From J134 sp964484045 (lineage in GTDB: Bacteria > Pseudomonadota > Alphaproteobacteria > Sphingomonadales > Rhodothalassiaceae): 9,074 bases of DNA. This document shows positions 1 to 6,964 of the stretch, piece after piece. The DNA is taken from contig CAZAEP010000098.1 in NCBI GenBank assembly GCA_964484045.1, positions 1 through 9,074 on the forward strand, given 5' to 3'. The stretch's first letter is position 1; every line of letters starts with the position of its first letter. The position numbers were made by a program, and so were the translations under genes. The notes under the pieces were generated by a model. It did not search any database. It was not told the DNA's origin and saw only the letters and a list, made by a program, of their open reading frames with translations.

Positions 1-245
1 CCCATGAGATGCGGCCGGCTTGTCGGCAGCAGCCGCGCCGACCCGAGAAGCCGGTGGGCCGCGGCATCCTTGATCAACAGGTACCGGGCCGCATCGGTAT
101 CGTACCGGTCATATTCCCCGCCGTCCTCGGCAACCGGCAGGTCCCAGCCGAAGCGGTCGATAAAGACCTTCCGCCGATGCAGATGCATCAGGCGCAGGTC
201 GTCTTCGAACAAATGCCGGTTTTCCTCGTCAACCAGAAAGATCAT
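1..245 (-). CDS. luxI: Acyl-homoserine-lactone synthase, LuxI family (5' part only)
   Basis: LuxI enzymes make acyl-homoserine-lactone signals from S-adenosylmethionine and an acyl carrier protein- or CoA-linked acyl chain in the cytoplasm. Only the first 81 codons lie in the window; the gene continues past the left edge. The translation starts MIFLVDEENRHLFEDDLRLM and shows the family's invariant residues at the expected spacing: R24, F28 and W34 (in VFIDRFGWDLPV), D46 and D49 (in EYDRYD), and R71 in the SARLLPT segment. These correspond to R24, F28, W34, D45, D48 and R69 of LuxI. The ATG at 245-243 has GGGGAG 8 nt upstream. The gene lies 68 nt behind the luxR stop on the same strand, so the two may be cotranscribed. 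The acyl-chain specificity cannot be read because that half is missing. Family assignment is confident. Confidence 0.93.
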   Translation of the reverse strand, partial: MIFLVDEENRHLFEDDLRLMHLHRRKVFIDRFGWDLPVAEDGGEYDRYDTDAARYLLIKDAAAHRLLGSARLLPTSRPHLM

Positions 246-275
246 CACCACGACTCCCCGAAGCGGATCGTGGCA

Positions 276-300
276 ATGCTGCACGCTCTTGTCAGAGCAT
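276..300 (-). promoter_or_regulatory. Imperfect dyad between luxR and luxI (weak lux-box-like candidate)
   Basis: The 68-nt luxR-luxI spacer contains an outer inverted repeat, ATGCT (276-280) and AGCAT (296-300), and a nested hairpin, GCTCT-TGTC-AGAGC (285-298). Read on the minus strand it includes CTG-N11-CAG, close to the CTG-N10-CAG skeleton of the Vibrio fischeri lux box. Its centre is only about 43 nt before the luxI start codon, which leaves little room for a promoter and leader. It could instead be an RNA hairpin between two cotranscribed genes. The dyad is visible; the function is a guess. Confidence 0.25.
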
Positions 301-313
301 CACACTCGACTGA

Positions 314-1123
314 TTAGTCAGGTTGCTTCGCGGAACGGGAGAATCCGCGATCGGCGCCGGATCGCTCCGGCTGTGCCTCCCCCGGTTCGACGATGATGTC
401 GAGGAAGCGGATATCGCCCTGGAACAGGGCCTTGACGATCGCCTGCGCCCGCGTCGCCACGCCCATCTTGCGAAGCGTCATGATCATGTGATGATGCACT
501 GTGCTCTCGCTTACGCCCAGGATCCGGCTGATCGCCCAGTCGCTCTTTCCTTGCGCGGCGAGCTCGAGGCACTGTTTCTGCCGCGGTGACAGGGTCCGGC
601 GATCGGACTTGATGAAGCGCACTGCCGACCGGCGCGCGGCTTCGTGGAGATAGACCGCGATCAGGTGCACGGCATTGACGGCGGCGGGATCGACATCCCG
701 GCCGTCGAGCGACATCGAGCAGGAGGCGGGGAGCGCGGTGGCGGAATGAATGGGAACGCTGATTCCGTCCCTCAACCCGGCGTCGCTCGCTTCTTCCAGA
801 ATCTCGATCTGTTTCGGCGTCAGGTGCGCTCGCCAAGACGGGTCGGACCAGCGGAAAGGGAGGCTGCGCGACTGGCAGGACTCGAAAACGGGATCGAGGC
901 GGTCATAACCGCGCTCGCTGAAATAGGTGACCCAGTCCTCGGGGTAATCGGCAATCATCACCGCCTGTTCAGGCGGACGCAGGGGATCGACATGCGAACA
1001 ACAGGCAAACCGGTCAAAGCCGAGCCGGCGGATCGTGGCGCCGAACAGTGTCGCCAATTCCTCGATATTCGTCGAGCGCTGGGACAGTTCAATGAACTCT
1101 TGAATGTCCTCGAAATAGCTCAT
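314..1123 (-). CDS. luxR: LuxR-family acyl-homoserine-lactone-responsive transcriptional regulator
   Basis: Quorum-sensing transcription factor: an N-terminal domain binds an acyl-homoserine lactone and a C-terminal helix-turn-helix binds DNA. Numbering here counts from a possible GTG one codon earlier (1126-1124), which gives 270 aa; the ATG at 1123 gives 269 aa. An in-frame TGA directly precedes the GTG, so no earlier start is possible. Both starts have weak ribosome-binding sites. The ligand-pocket residues W65, D78, W93 and G121 match W60, D73, W88 and the conserved Gly of LasR/TraR by spacing. The position of the usual Tyr is F69, with Y68 beside it. The LuxR-type HTH spans about residues 178-235 (LSPRQKQCLELAAQGKSDWA, then ISRILGVSESTVHHHM). 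The usual Glu of its invariant triad is Q183, while L187 and G193 are kept. A charged tail of about 30 residues follows the HTH. luxI lies immediately downstream, so this is very likely its cognate receptor. Confidence 0.93.
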   Translation of the reverse strand: MSYFEDIQEFIELSQRSTNIEELATLFGATIRRLGFDRFACCSHVDPLRPPEQAVMIADYPEDWVTYFSERGYDRLDPVFESCQSRSLPFRWSDPSWRAHLTPKQIEILEEASDAGLRDGISVPIHSATALPASCSMSLDGRDVDPAAVNAVHLIAVYLHEAARRSAVRFIKSDRRTLSPRQKQCLELAAQGKSDWAISRILGVSESTVHHHMIMTLRKMGVATRAQAIVKALFQGDIRFLDIIVEPGEAQPERSGADRGFSRSAKQPD

Positions 1124-1277
1124 CACTCAACACCGACACGGCATGTACGGCCTGCTCGGACTGCCCGCTGCGCGTTCCCTTCGATAACGAAGACTAACAT
1201 GCGGCATCTCGGGGGTCTTTCCAAAATTTCGACAGAAAGGAGCGCATTGCGTGTAGAGACGCCGTCGGTTCACGTCA

Positions 1278-1306
1278 TTGCGACTTGTGAATGCAGTCTG
1301 GATTAT
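1278..1306 (+). promoter_or_regulatory. Possible sigma70-type promoter for the methyltransferase-like gene
   Basis: TTGCGA (1278-1283) and GATTAT (1301-1306) are separated by 17 nt and each match the -35 and -10 consensus at 4 of 6 positions. They lie in the AT-rich part of the divergent luxR/methyltransferase spacer, about 70 nt before the 1374 start. The match is weak and rests on eye inspection. No convincing promoter for luxR was found in the same 250-nt spacer. Confidence 0.3.
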
Positions 1307-1326
1307 GATTTATTTCCTTTAATCAT
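1305..1326. repeat. AT-rich inverted repeat upstream of the methyltransferase-like gene
   Basis: ATGATT (1305-1310) and AATCAT (1321-1326) form perfect 6-bp arms around a 10-nt pyrimidine-rich centre. The repeat overlaps the candidate -10 region and lies in the only notably AT-rich part of the luxR/methyltransferase spacer. It could be an operator for a dimeric regulator. The short arms make chance occurrence plausible. Confidence 0.3.
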
Positions 1327-1373
1327 TCGGTCTTTGGAAATTCATCCTCAGGAAAACGGAAAGGGTCGGATCG

Positions 1374-2126
1374 ATGACCAAGGTCGTTCTGCAAATCCTT
1401 TTGCTGTCGGTCCTCCTGCATGGTCCGGCCGCGGTCGCTCGGGTGGCCGGCGACGAAGAGGGGCCCGGAGCGCGGCTCGCCGCCGTCATCGCCGGTGAAG
1501 ATCGGCCGGCGGCGCAACGGGCCCGCGACCGGTATCGCCATCCGCTCGAGACGCTCTCCTTTTTCGATGTGGCTCCGACGATGACGGTGGTGGAGATCTG
1601 GCCGGGTGGGCAGGGCGGCTATTACCGGCGTATTCTGGAGCCCTATCTCGCTCCGGGGGGACGCTACATTCCGGTCCCGCAATCGAGTCCCTTTCCCGAT
1701 CCCGTGCCCACCGTCCCCTATGGCGAGGTCGACATGGTGCTGGTATTCCGCGCCCATGGCTTCATGATCTACGATCGCCCGGCGCAAGCCTATTTCGACG
1801 CCATTCATGCCATGCTCCGGCCCGGCGGCGTGTTCGGCATCGTCGATCACAAGGGCGACGAGGCAGGGCCGCAGGATCCGCGGGCCCGCAACGGCTATGT
1901 CAATGAGAGCCATGTTCTCGAGATGGCTCGGAAGGCCGGATTCCGCCTCGAGGCGCGCAGCGATGTCAATCGCAATCCGAAGGATACGAAAGACCATCCC
2001 CGCGGTGTCTACTCCCTGCCGCCGACACTCTCCGGCACGCTCCCCTTCACCGCTGCACGCGCGCGTTTTCTCGCCATCGGGGAATCCGACCGCTTCACGC
2101 TCCGTTTCCGCAAGCCGGCGGAATAG
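1374..2126 (+). CDS. Exported SAM-dependent methyltransferase-like protein (COG4798 type)
   Basis: A 250-aa protein of the predicted-methyltransferase family COG4798, whose substrate is not known to me. Residues 1-22 look like a Sec signal peptide: basic MTK, hydrophobic VVLQILLLSVLL, then AAVA as a possible cleavage site. The mature protein would therefore be periplasmic, which is odd for an enzyme that needs SAM. A RYRHPLETLSFF segment (54-64) precedes the motif-I-like VVEIWPGG (72-79), which departs from the usual GxGxG. DMVLVFRAHGF (120-130) and GVFGIVDHK (152-160) fit later strands of a Rossmann-like fold. The hallmark NPKDTKDHPRGVYSLPPTL (201-219) is strongly typical of this family. The start has AAGGG 8 nt upstream (1361-1365). 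The gene is divergent from luxR and about 125 nt before the ABC operon. Family assignment is good; real methyltransferase activity is unproven. Confidence 0.85.
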   Translation: MTKVVLQILLLSVLLHGPAAVARVAGDEEGPGARLAAVIAGEDRPAAQRARDRYRHPLETLSFFDVAPTMTVVEIWPGGQGGYYRRILEPYLAPGGRYIPVPQSSPFPDPVPTVPYGEVDMVLVFRAHGFMIYDRPAQAYFDAIHAMLRPGGVFGIVDHKGDEAGPQDPRARNGYVNESHVLEMARKAGFRLEARSDVNRNPKDTKDHPRGVYSLPPTLSGTLPFTAARARFLAIGESDRFTLRFRKPAE

Positions 2127-2138
2127 GCGGAGGAAAGG

Positions 2139-2180
2139 CGGGCCTTCGAGAAGAGGGTTGCGGCCCGATATATTTCTTTT
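2139..2180 (+). terminator. Possible weak intrinsic terminator after the methyltransferase-like gene
   Basis: CGGGCC (2139-2144) can pair with GGCCCG (2162-2167) across a 17-nt loop, and a T-rich stretch (ATATATTTCTTTT) follows. The stem starts 13 nt past the stop codon at 2126. The loop is long and the tract is not a pure T run, so termination may be weak or absent. If it is absent, the ABC genes could be read through from the gene upstream. Confidence 0.3.
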
Positions 2181-2187
2181 GTATATA
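2158..2187 (+). promoter_or_regulatory. Possible promoter for the ABC operon
   Basis: TTGCGG (2158-2163) and TATATA (2182-2187) are 18 nt apart, about 65 nt before the ATPase start. The -10 candidate lies inside GTATATATATAC (2181-2192), a perfect 12-bp palindrome that stands out sharply in this GC-rich DNA. The AT-rich block would melt easily and could also be a regulator site. Assignment is by eye. Confidence 0.4.
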
Positions 2188-2251
2188 TATACGAACGGAA
2201 TATGCGAAAGATAACGAAGGTCGAAAGGCCGTGATGGCGAGGGAGAATGCA

Positions 2252-3133
2252 ATGCTGTCGATCGAGGGCATTTCGAAGACCTATTCCGGAGGTGTGCGAG
2301 CGCTCGATGATGTGAGCCTTGAGATTCCCGCCGGCATGTTCGGGCTGCTGGGCCCCAATGGGGCGGGCAAATCGACGCTCATGCGCACGATTGCGACGCT
2401 GCAGCAGCCCGATTCGGGGGCGATCCGCTTCGACGGCATCGACGCGCTTCACGAACCTGATCGCATCCGCCGGATTCTCGGCTATCTGCCGCAGGATTTC
2501 GGGGTCTACCCGCGGGTCTCGGCGCAGGAGATGCTCGATCATCTGGCAATCCTGAAGGGTATTACCGACCGTCGCGAACGCCGGGCGCGCGTAGCGGCGC
2601 TTCTCGAGCAGACCAATCTTCATGCGGTGCGCAAGAAGCCGCTCGGCAGCTTCTCGGGCGGCATGCGGCAGCGTTTCGGGATCGCGCAGGCGCTCCTTGG
2701 GGATCCGAAACTGATCATCGTCGACGAGCCGACCGCCGGGCTCGACCCCGAGGAGCGCATCCGCTTTCATAATCTCCTGTCCGAGATCGGCGAGGACCGG
2801 GTGGTCATTCTCTCCACCCACATCGTCGACGACGTGACCGACCTCTGCCCGCGAATGGCGATCCTCAGTGCCGGGCGAATCGTGCTCGCCGGCGCGCCGG
2901 CGGATCTCATCGCCGCGCTCGACGGGCGGGTGTGGCGCAAGAGCGTGGATAAGACCGAGGTGGCTCGGTACCGGCAATCCTTCGATGTCATTTCGACCCG
3001 TCTCTTCGCCGGCAGGACCGTGCTCCATGTGTTGAGCGAAACGCCGCCCGGCGAGGGATTCGAACCGCAACCGCCCGACCTCGAGGACGTCTATTTCGCG
3101 ACGCTGCGCGTGCCCGAGAGGCTGGCAGCCTGA
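2252..3133 (+). CDS. ABC transporter ATP-binding protein (ABC-2 type)
   Basis: Cytoplasmic ATPase that should drive the permease encoded next. All nucleotide-binding motifs are intact: Walker A GPNGAGKST (34-42), Q-loop Q81 in LPQDFG, signature SFSGGMRQR (133-141), Walker B LIIVDEP (154-160) with catalytic E159, D-loop GLD (163-165) and H-loop H190 in STH. The C-terminal tail of about 90 residues fits exporters of the ABC-2 (CcmA-like) class. I chose the ATG at 2252 (293 aa) because AGGGAG lies 6 nt upstream and the MLSIEGISKTY start is typical. The ATG at 2234 (with AAAGG 5 nt upstream) and the GTG at 2231 are also possible and would add 6 or 7 residues. The stop is 36 nt before the permease gene, so the two form an operon. 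The transported substrate is not evident. Confidence 0.93.
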   Translation: MLSIEGISKTYSGGVRALDDVSLEIPAGMFGLLGPNGAGKSTLMRTIATLQQPDSGAIRFDGIDALHEPDRIRRILGYLPQDFGVYPRVSAQEMLDHLAILKGITDRRERRARVAALLEQTNLHAVRKKPLGSFSGGMRQRFGIAQALLGDPKLIIVDEPTAGLDPEERIRFHNLLSEIGEDRVVILSTHIVDDVTDLCPRMAILSAGRIVLAGAPADLIAALDGRVWRKSVDKTEVARYRQSFDVISTRLFAGRTVLHVLSETPPGEGFEPQPPDLEDVYFATLRVPERLAA

Positions 3134-3169
3134 CCTTTTTTCGCGGGAAATCGCTGCAGGGAGCGGTCC

Positions 3170-6100
3170 ATGTTTCGTGCCATCGCCGGCTTCGAGTTTC
3201 GCTATCAGCTCAAAAGCCCGGTCTTTTTCGTCACCTTCGTCTTCTTCTTTCTTCTCGCCTTCGGCGCCGCGACCTCGGACAACATCCAGATCGGCGGCAT
3301 CGGCAATGTGCACATCAACTCGCCCGACGCGCTGGCGCAGACGCATCTCGTCTTCAGCCTCATCGCGATGTTCATCGTGACCGCATTTCTCGCCAATATC
3401 GTGCTGCGCGATCTCGAACTCCGAACGGCAGAGACGTTCTTCACCACGCCGATCCGCAAGCGCGACTACCTCTTCGGCCGCTTTCTGGGGGCCTATGGGG
3501 TGGCGCTTCTGCTGCTCGCCGCGGTGCCGCTCGGAACGTTCCTCGGCACGCTGATGCCGTGGCTCGATCCCGAGCGCCTGGGGCCGTTCGTTCCCGCTTA
3601 CTATCTCTATCCCTTCGTGGTGATCGGGGCGCTCAACCTCCTCTTTGCCGGCGCGCTCGCCTTCGCATTGGCGACGCTCACCCGCAGCATGGGCATGACC
3701 TATGTCGGCATTGTCGCCTTCTTCCTGCTCTATGGCGTGACGCAGAACTTTCTCGGCGAGCCCGCCTATCGCGCCGTCGTTGCGCTGTTCGACCCCTTCG
3801 GAGGCACTGCCTATCAGGAGGTGACGCGCTACTGGACCGCCTATGAGCGCAATCGGCAATTGGTGCCGCTCGGCGGCGCCTTTCTTCTCAATCGCGCCAT
3901 CTGGTTCGGGATCTCGCTCGTCATCGTCGCGCTTACCGCCTGGCGCTTTCGCTTCGAGACCGTCGCTCGCAAGCGCCTGCGGCGCGGCAAGACCGCACCC
4001 GAAGACCTGACGAAGACGCCCGCGATCACGGTGGCTACCCTCTCGCCGGTGCACCTCGCCCACGGCTTTGCCGCCGACTGGCGTCGCTTGTTCGCCCGCT
4101 GTCGTCTAGAGATCGGCCATGTCGTGAAAAGCGTGCCGTTTCTCGTTCTCGTCGCCCTCGCGCTGATCTCGACGGGCTTCAGCTTCTACGGCGCCGGTCA
4201 GTTTCTGGGAACCGATATCTACCCGGTGACGCGGGAGCTCACCGATGTCATGCAGGGCACGTTTTCGCTCTCGCTGCTGATCGTCGTCGTCTATGTGAGC
4301 GCCGAACTCGTCTGGCGCGAGCGCGAGGTCCGTCTGCACGAGGTGATCGATGCCACTCCGGTTCCGGGCTGGGTGTTCGCGGGCTCGAAGATGCTGGCCG
4401 TTCTCGGCGTGGTCGCGGTGCTGCTGGCGAGCGGGGTCGTATTCTCGGCCCTCTATCAGCTCAGCCAAGGCTATACGAATTTCGAATGGGGGGTCTATCT
4501 CACCCGCCACATGCTCGACTATGGCCGGCTTTTCTATGTCTTCGCCGTCTTCGCGGTGCTGGTGCAGTGTCTGGTCCCCAACAAGTTCGTCGGCATGGGC
4601 ATCATGGTCGCCTGCATCATCTCGCTTTTCGCGCTCGAACCCCTGGGCTTCGAGGACCCGCTCTATCGTCTCGGCGATCGTGCCGACGTCGCCTATTCCG
4701 ACATGAACGGCTGGGGTCATTTTTCCCGGATCGCGCTCTGGTACGGCGCCTACTGGGCGGCGTTCTCCCTGCTCTTTTACGTGCTCGCGCATCTCTTCTG
4801 GCCACGCGGGGCGGCCGAGCCCCTGCGCCTGCGGCTCAGGACCGTGCCGCAACGTCCGAGCCCCGCGATCGCCGGTCTCGGCGCGCTCGCGCTCGCCGGA
4901 ATTCTGGGAACCGGCGGCGTCATCTACCACAACACGCACATCCTCAATCCCTATGTCACCGCCAAGGACATCGAGCGGCGGCAGGTCGCCTATGAAAAGC
5001 GCTATCGTCCGCTCGAGACCGTGCCGCAGCCGCGCATCACGGCGATCGAGCTCGCGCTCGACCTCTATCCCGGGGCGCGGCGATATGAGGCCCGTGGCAG
5101 TTACACGCTCGAAAACCGCGGCGATCAACCGGTCACCGTCGTCCATGTCGGCTTCAATCCCGGGACCGAGGTCCATGCGCTCAGCCTCGACGGCGAGAAG
5201 CCGACGAGCACCGATGCCGAATTCAACGTCCATCACATCCGGCTTGCCAGGCCCATGGCACCGGGCGAGGTGCGCACGCTTCACTTCGAGACCGGGCGGA
5301 CGGCGCGCGGTTTCCGCCATGCTCGAAATGCCGCCGGCCCCTTCGCCGGTGGCGATCTGGCGGTGGTCGCGAACGGCACGCTGCTCTACGGTGGCGACGC
5401 CATGCCCTATATCGGCTTTTCGCGTAACTTCATCCTCGCCGATCCCAACAAGCGGCGCAAATACGGTCTGCCGGACATCGAGCGTTTCCCCGATCTCGAC
5501 GACATGGCGGCCGCACGCAACAGCTATCTGAGCCATGATTCCGACTGGGTGCGCTTCCGCACGACAGTCTCGACGAGCAGCGATCAGATCGCCGTCGCGC
5601 CCGGCTACCCGGTACGCGACTGGACCGAGGGCGATCGTCATTACACCACCTATGAAATGGACGCGCCGATACAGAATCTCGTCGCCTGGCTCTCCGCGCG
5701 CTATGCCAGACGTCATGCGGAATGGAACGGGGTCTCGCTCGACGTCTATTACCACCCGGGGCACGCCTACAATGTCGAGAAAATGCTCGACACCATGAAG
5801 AAGGCGCTCGCCTATTACGGGGCCAATTTCGCCCCCTATCAGTATCGCCAGATGCGGATCCTCGAATTTCCGGCCTTTTTCGGGCGTTTCGCGCAGTCCT
5901 TCCCCAACACCATCCAATGGTCCGAAGGGCTCGGCTTCATCGCCCGCGTCGACGAGCCCACCGATATCGACTATGTCTTTTATGTCGGAGCGCACGAAAT
6001 GGCGCATCAATGGTGGGGACACCAGCTCTCGAGCGCGAACGTCCAGGGGCAGACGGTGCTGGTCGAGACCTTGGCGCAGTATTCGGCTCTGATGGTGATG

Positions 6101-6784
6101 GAGCACGAATACGGCCCCGATCTCATGCGCCGTTTTCTCAAATACGAGCTCGACAACTATCTTTCGTCCCGCGGCCGGGAATCGCGCGAGGAGATGCCGC
6201 TCGTTCGGGTCGAGGACCAGCCCTATGTGCATTATCGCAAGGGCTCGCTTGTGATGTATGCGCTCAAGGACTATCTCGGCGAGGAGCGGGTCAACCGCGC
6301 GCTTGCCGCGCTTCTCGCCGAGAAGGCCTATGCCTTCGACCCCTATCCGCGCAGCGTCGATCTGCTGCGGCATCTCAAGGCGGTGGCGGAGACGCCCGCG
6401 GAACGCGCGCTGATCTCGGATCTCTTCGAGCGGATCACGCTCTTCGACCTCAAGGTGACGGATGCGGTGGTAGAGCCGCGAAATGACGGACGCTTCGATG
6501 TCACGATCACGGTGCGTGCGAAGAAGCTCGAGGCGGACGGCAAGGGCCGCGAGAGCGAGCGACCGCTCGACATGCCGATCGACATCGGGGTTTTCACCGC
6601 ACGGCCCGACGACAGGGATTTCGGCCCCGATGCGGTGCTGCACCTTGCCAAGCACCGGATCACGAGCGGGGAAAACACGGTGCGGCTCGTCGTCGACCAA
6701 CGCCCCGCCTTCGTCGGCGTCGATCCCTATGTCAAGCTCATCGATCGCAATTCGGACGACAATGTCAGGGCGGTCGGGTCTTAG
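3170..6784 (+). CDS. ABC-2 type permease fused to a periplasmic M1-family metallopeptidase
   Basis: A 1204-aa membrane protein joining an exporter permease to a gluzincin peptidase. I see six likely membrane segments in a first module (about 18-35, 60-80, 104-128, 145-170, 175-192, 240-258) and six in a second (about 321-341, 364-382, 405-428, 452-470, 473-490, 521-543). A thirteenth at about 565-586 would place the rest in the periplasm if the N terminus is cytoplasmic. The two modules look duplicated. The C-terminal half has an M1-like beta-rich part (about 620-800), zinc motif HEMAH (942-946), the likely third ligand E966 in VETLAQYSAL, and Y1022 in YRKG as candidate catalytic Tyr. The GxMEN motif of classical M1 aminopeptidases is missing; NTIQWSEGLGF (913-923) takes its place. 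AGGGAG sits 6 nt before the ATG. Fusions of this kind are known as 'permease/M1 family aminopeptidase' and the length is usual for them. Substrate and biological role are unknown. Confidence 0.92.
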   Translation: MFRAIAGFEFRYQLKSPVFFVTFVFFFLLAFGAATSDNIQIGGIGNVHINSPDALAQTHLVFSLIAMFIVTAFLANIVLRDLELRTAETFFTTPIRKRDYLFGRFLGAYGVALLLLAAVPLGTFLGTLMPWLDPERLGPFVPAYYLYPFVVIGALNLLFAGALAFALATLTRSMGMTYVGIVAFFLLYGVTQNFLGEPAYRAVVALFDPFGGTAYQEVTRYWTAYERNRQLVPLGGAFLLNRAIWFGISLVIVALTAWRFRFETVARKRLRRGKTAPEDLTKTPAITVATLSPVHLAHGFAADWRRLFARCRLEIGHVVKSVPFLVLVALALISTGFSFYGAGQFLGTDIYPVTRELTDVMQGTFSLSLLIVVVYVSAELVWREREVRLHEVIDATPVPGWVFAGSKMLAVLGVVAVLLASGVVFSALYQLSQGYTNFEWGVYLTRHMLDYGRLFYVFAVFAVLVQCLVPNKFVGMGIMVACIISLFALEPLGFEDPLYRLGDRADVAYSDMNGWGHFSRIALWYGAYWAAFSLLFYVLAHLFWPRGAAEPLRLRLRTVPQRPSPAIAGLGALALAGILGTGGVIYHNTHILNPYVTAKDIERRQVAYEKRYRPLETVPQPRITAIELALDLYPGARRYEARGSYTLENRGDQPVTVVHVGFNPGTEVHALSLDGEKPTSTDAEFNVHHIRLARPMAPGEVRTLHFETGRTARGFRHARNAAGPFAGGDLAVVANGTLLYGGDAMPYIGFSRNFILADPNKRRKYGLPDIERFPDLDDMAAARNSYLSHDSDWVRFRTTVSTSSDQIAVAPGYPVRDWTEGDRHYTTYEMDAPIQNLVAWLSARYARRHAEWNGVSLDVYYHPGHAYNVEKMLDTMKKALAYYGANFAPYQYRQMRILEFPAFFGRFAQSFPNTIQWSEGLGFIARVDEPTDIDYVFYVGAHEMAHQWWGHQLSSANVQGQTVLVETLAQYSALMVMEHEYGPDLMRRFLKYELDNYLSSRGRESREEMPLVRVEDQPYVHYRKGSLVMYALKDYLGEERVNRALAALLAEKAYAFDPYPRSVDLLRHLKAVAETPAERALISDLFERITLFDLKVTDAVVEPRNDGRFDVTITVRAKKLEADGKGRESERPLDMPIDIGVFTARPDDRDFGPDAVLHLAKHRITSGENTVRLVVDQRPAFVGVDPYVKLIDRNSDDNVRAVGS

Positions 6785-6945
6785 AGCCCGCAGCGATCCA
6801 TCATTCACGCTTCGAGGCATTCCTTGCGGGGTGAACCGGTCTCCCTTTCGACCAGCGAGTCGAACATCGCGAGGGAGGGGCCTGAGGATGGGCCGGGACT
6901 GTCAAATATCTTTCGCACGTCTGGTTGCGCAATGACGGGTTCTCT

Positions 6946-6964
6946 GCTTCTCTCCGCGAGAAGC
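6946..6964. repeat. Stem-loop, 7-bp perfect stem
   Basis: GCTTCTC (6946-6952) pairs perfectly with GAGAAGC (6958-6964) around TCCGC. With G-U pairs allowed on the plus-strand RNA, the stem extends outward to 6942-6968 (11 bp). No T run follows on either strand, so a classical intrinsic terminator is unlikely. It lies about 160 nt past the permease-peptidase stop, and could protect the 3' end of the operon mRNA or be part of an untranslated RNA. Confidence 0.4.

Noticed and set aside
644..1498. 284-codon open frame on the plus strand opposite luxR
   Set aside because: It is antisense to luxR and runs across the divergent promoter region into the methyltransferase-like gene in the wrong frame. 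Nothing in it resembles a protein family.
2009..4063. 684-codon open frame on the minus strand
   Set aside because: It runs antisense through three real genes or their ends (methyltransferase-like, ABC ATPase, permease) and across an AT-rich promoter region, with highly charged unconserved sequence. It is a codon-bias shadow.
4106..6820. 904-codon open frame on the minus strand
   Set aside because: It lies entirely opposite the permease-peptidase, whose motifs are intact. The translation is rich in Arg, Asp, Glu and His and resembles no family. GC-rich sense codons rarely give antisense stops, which explains its length.
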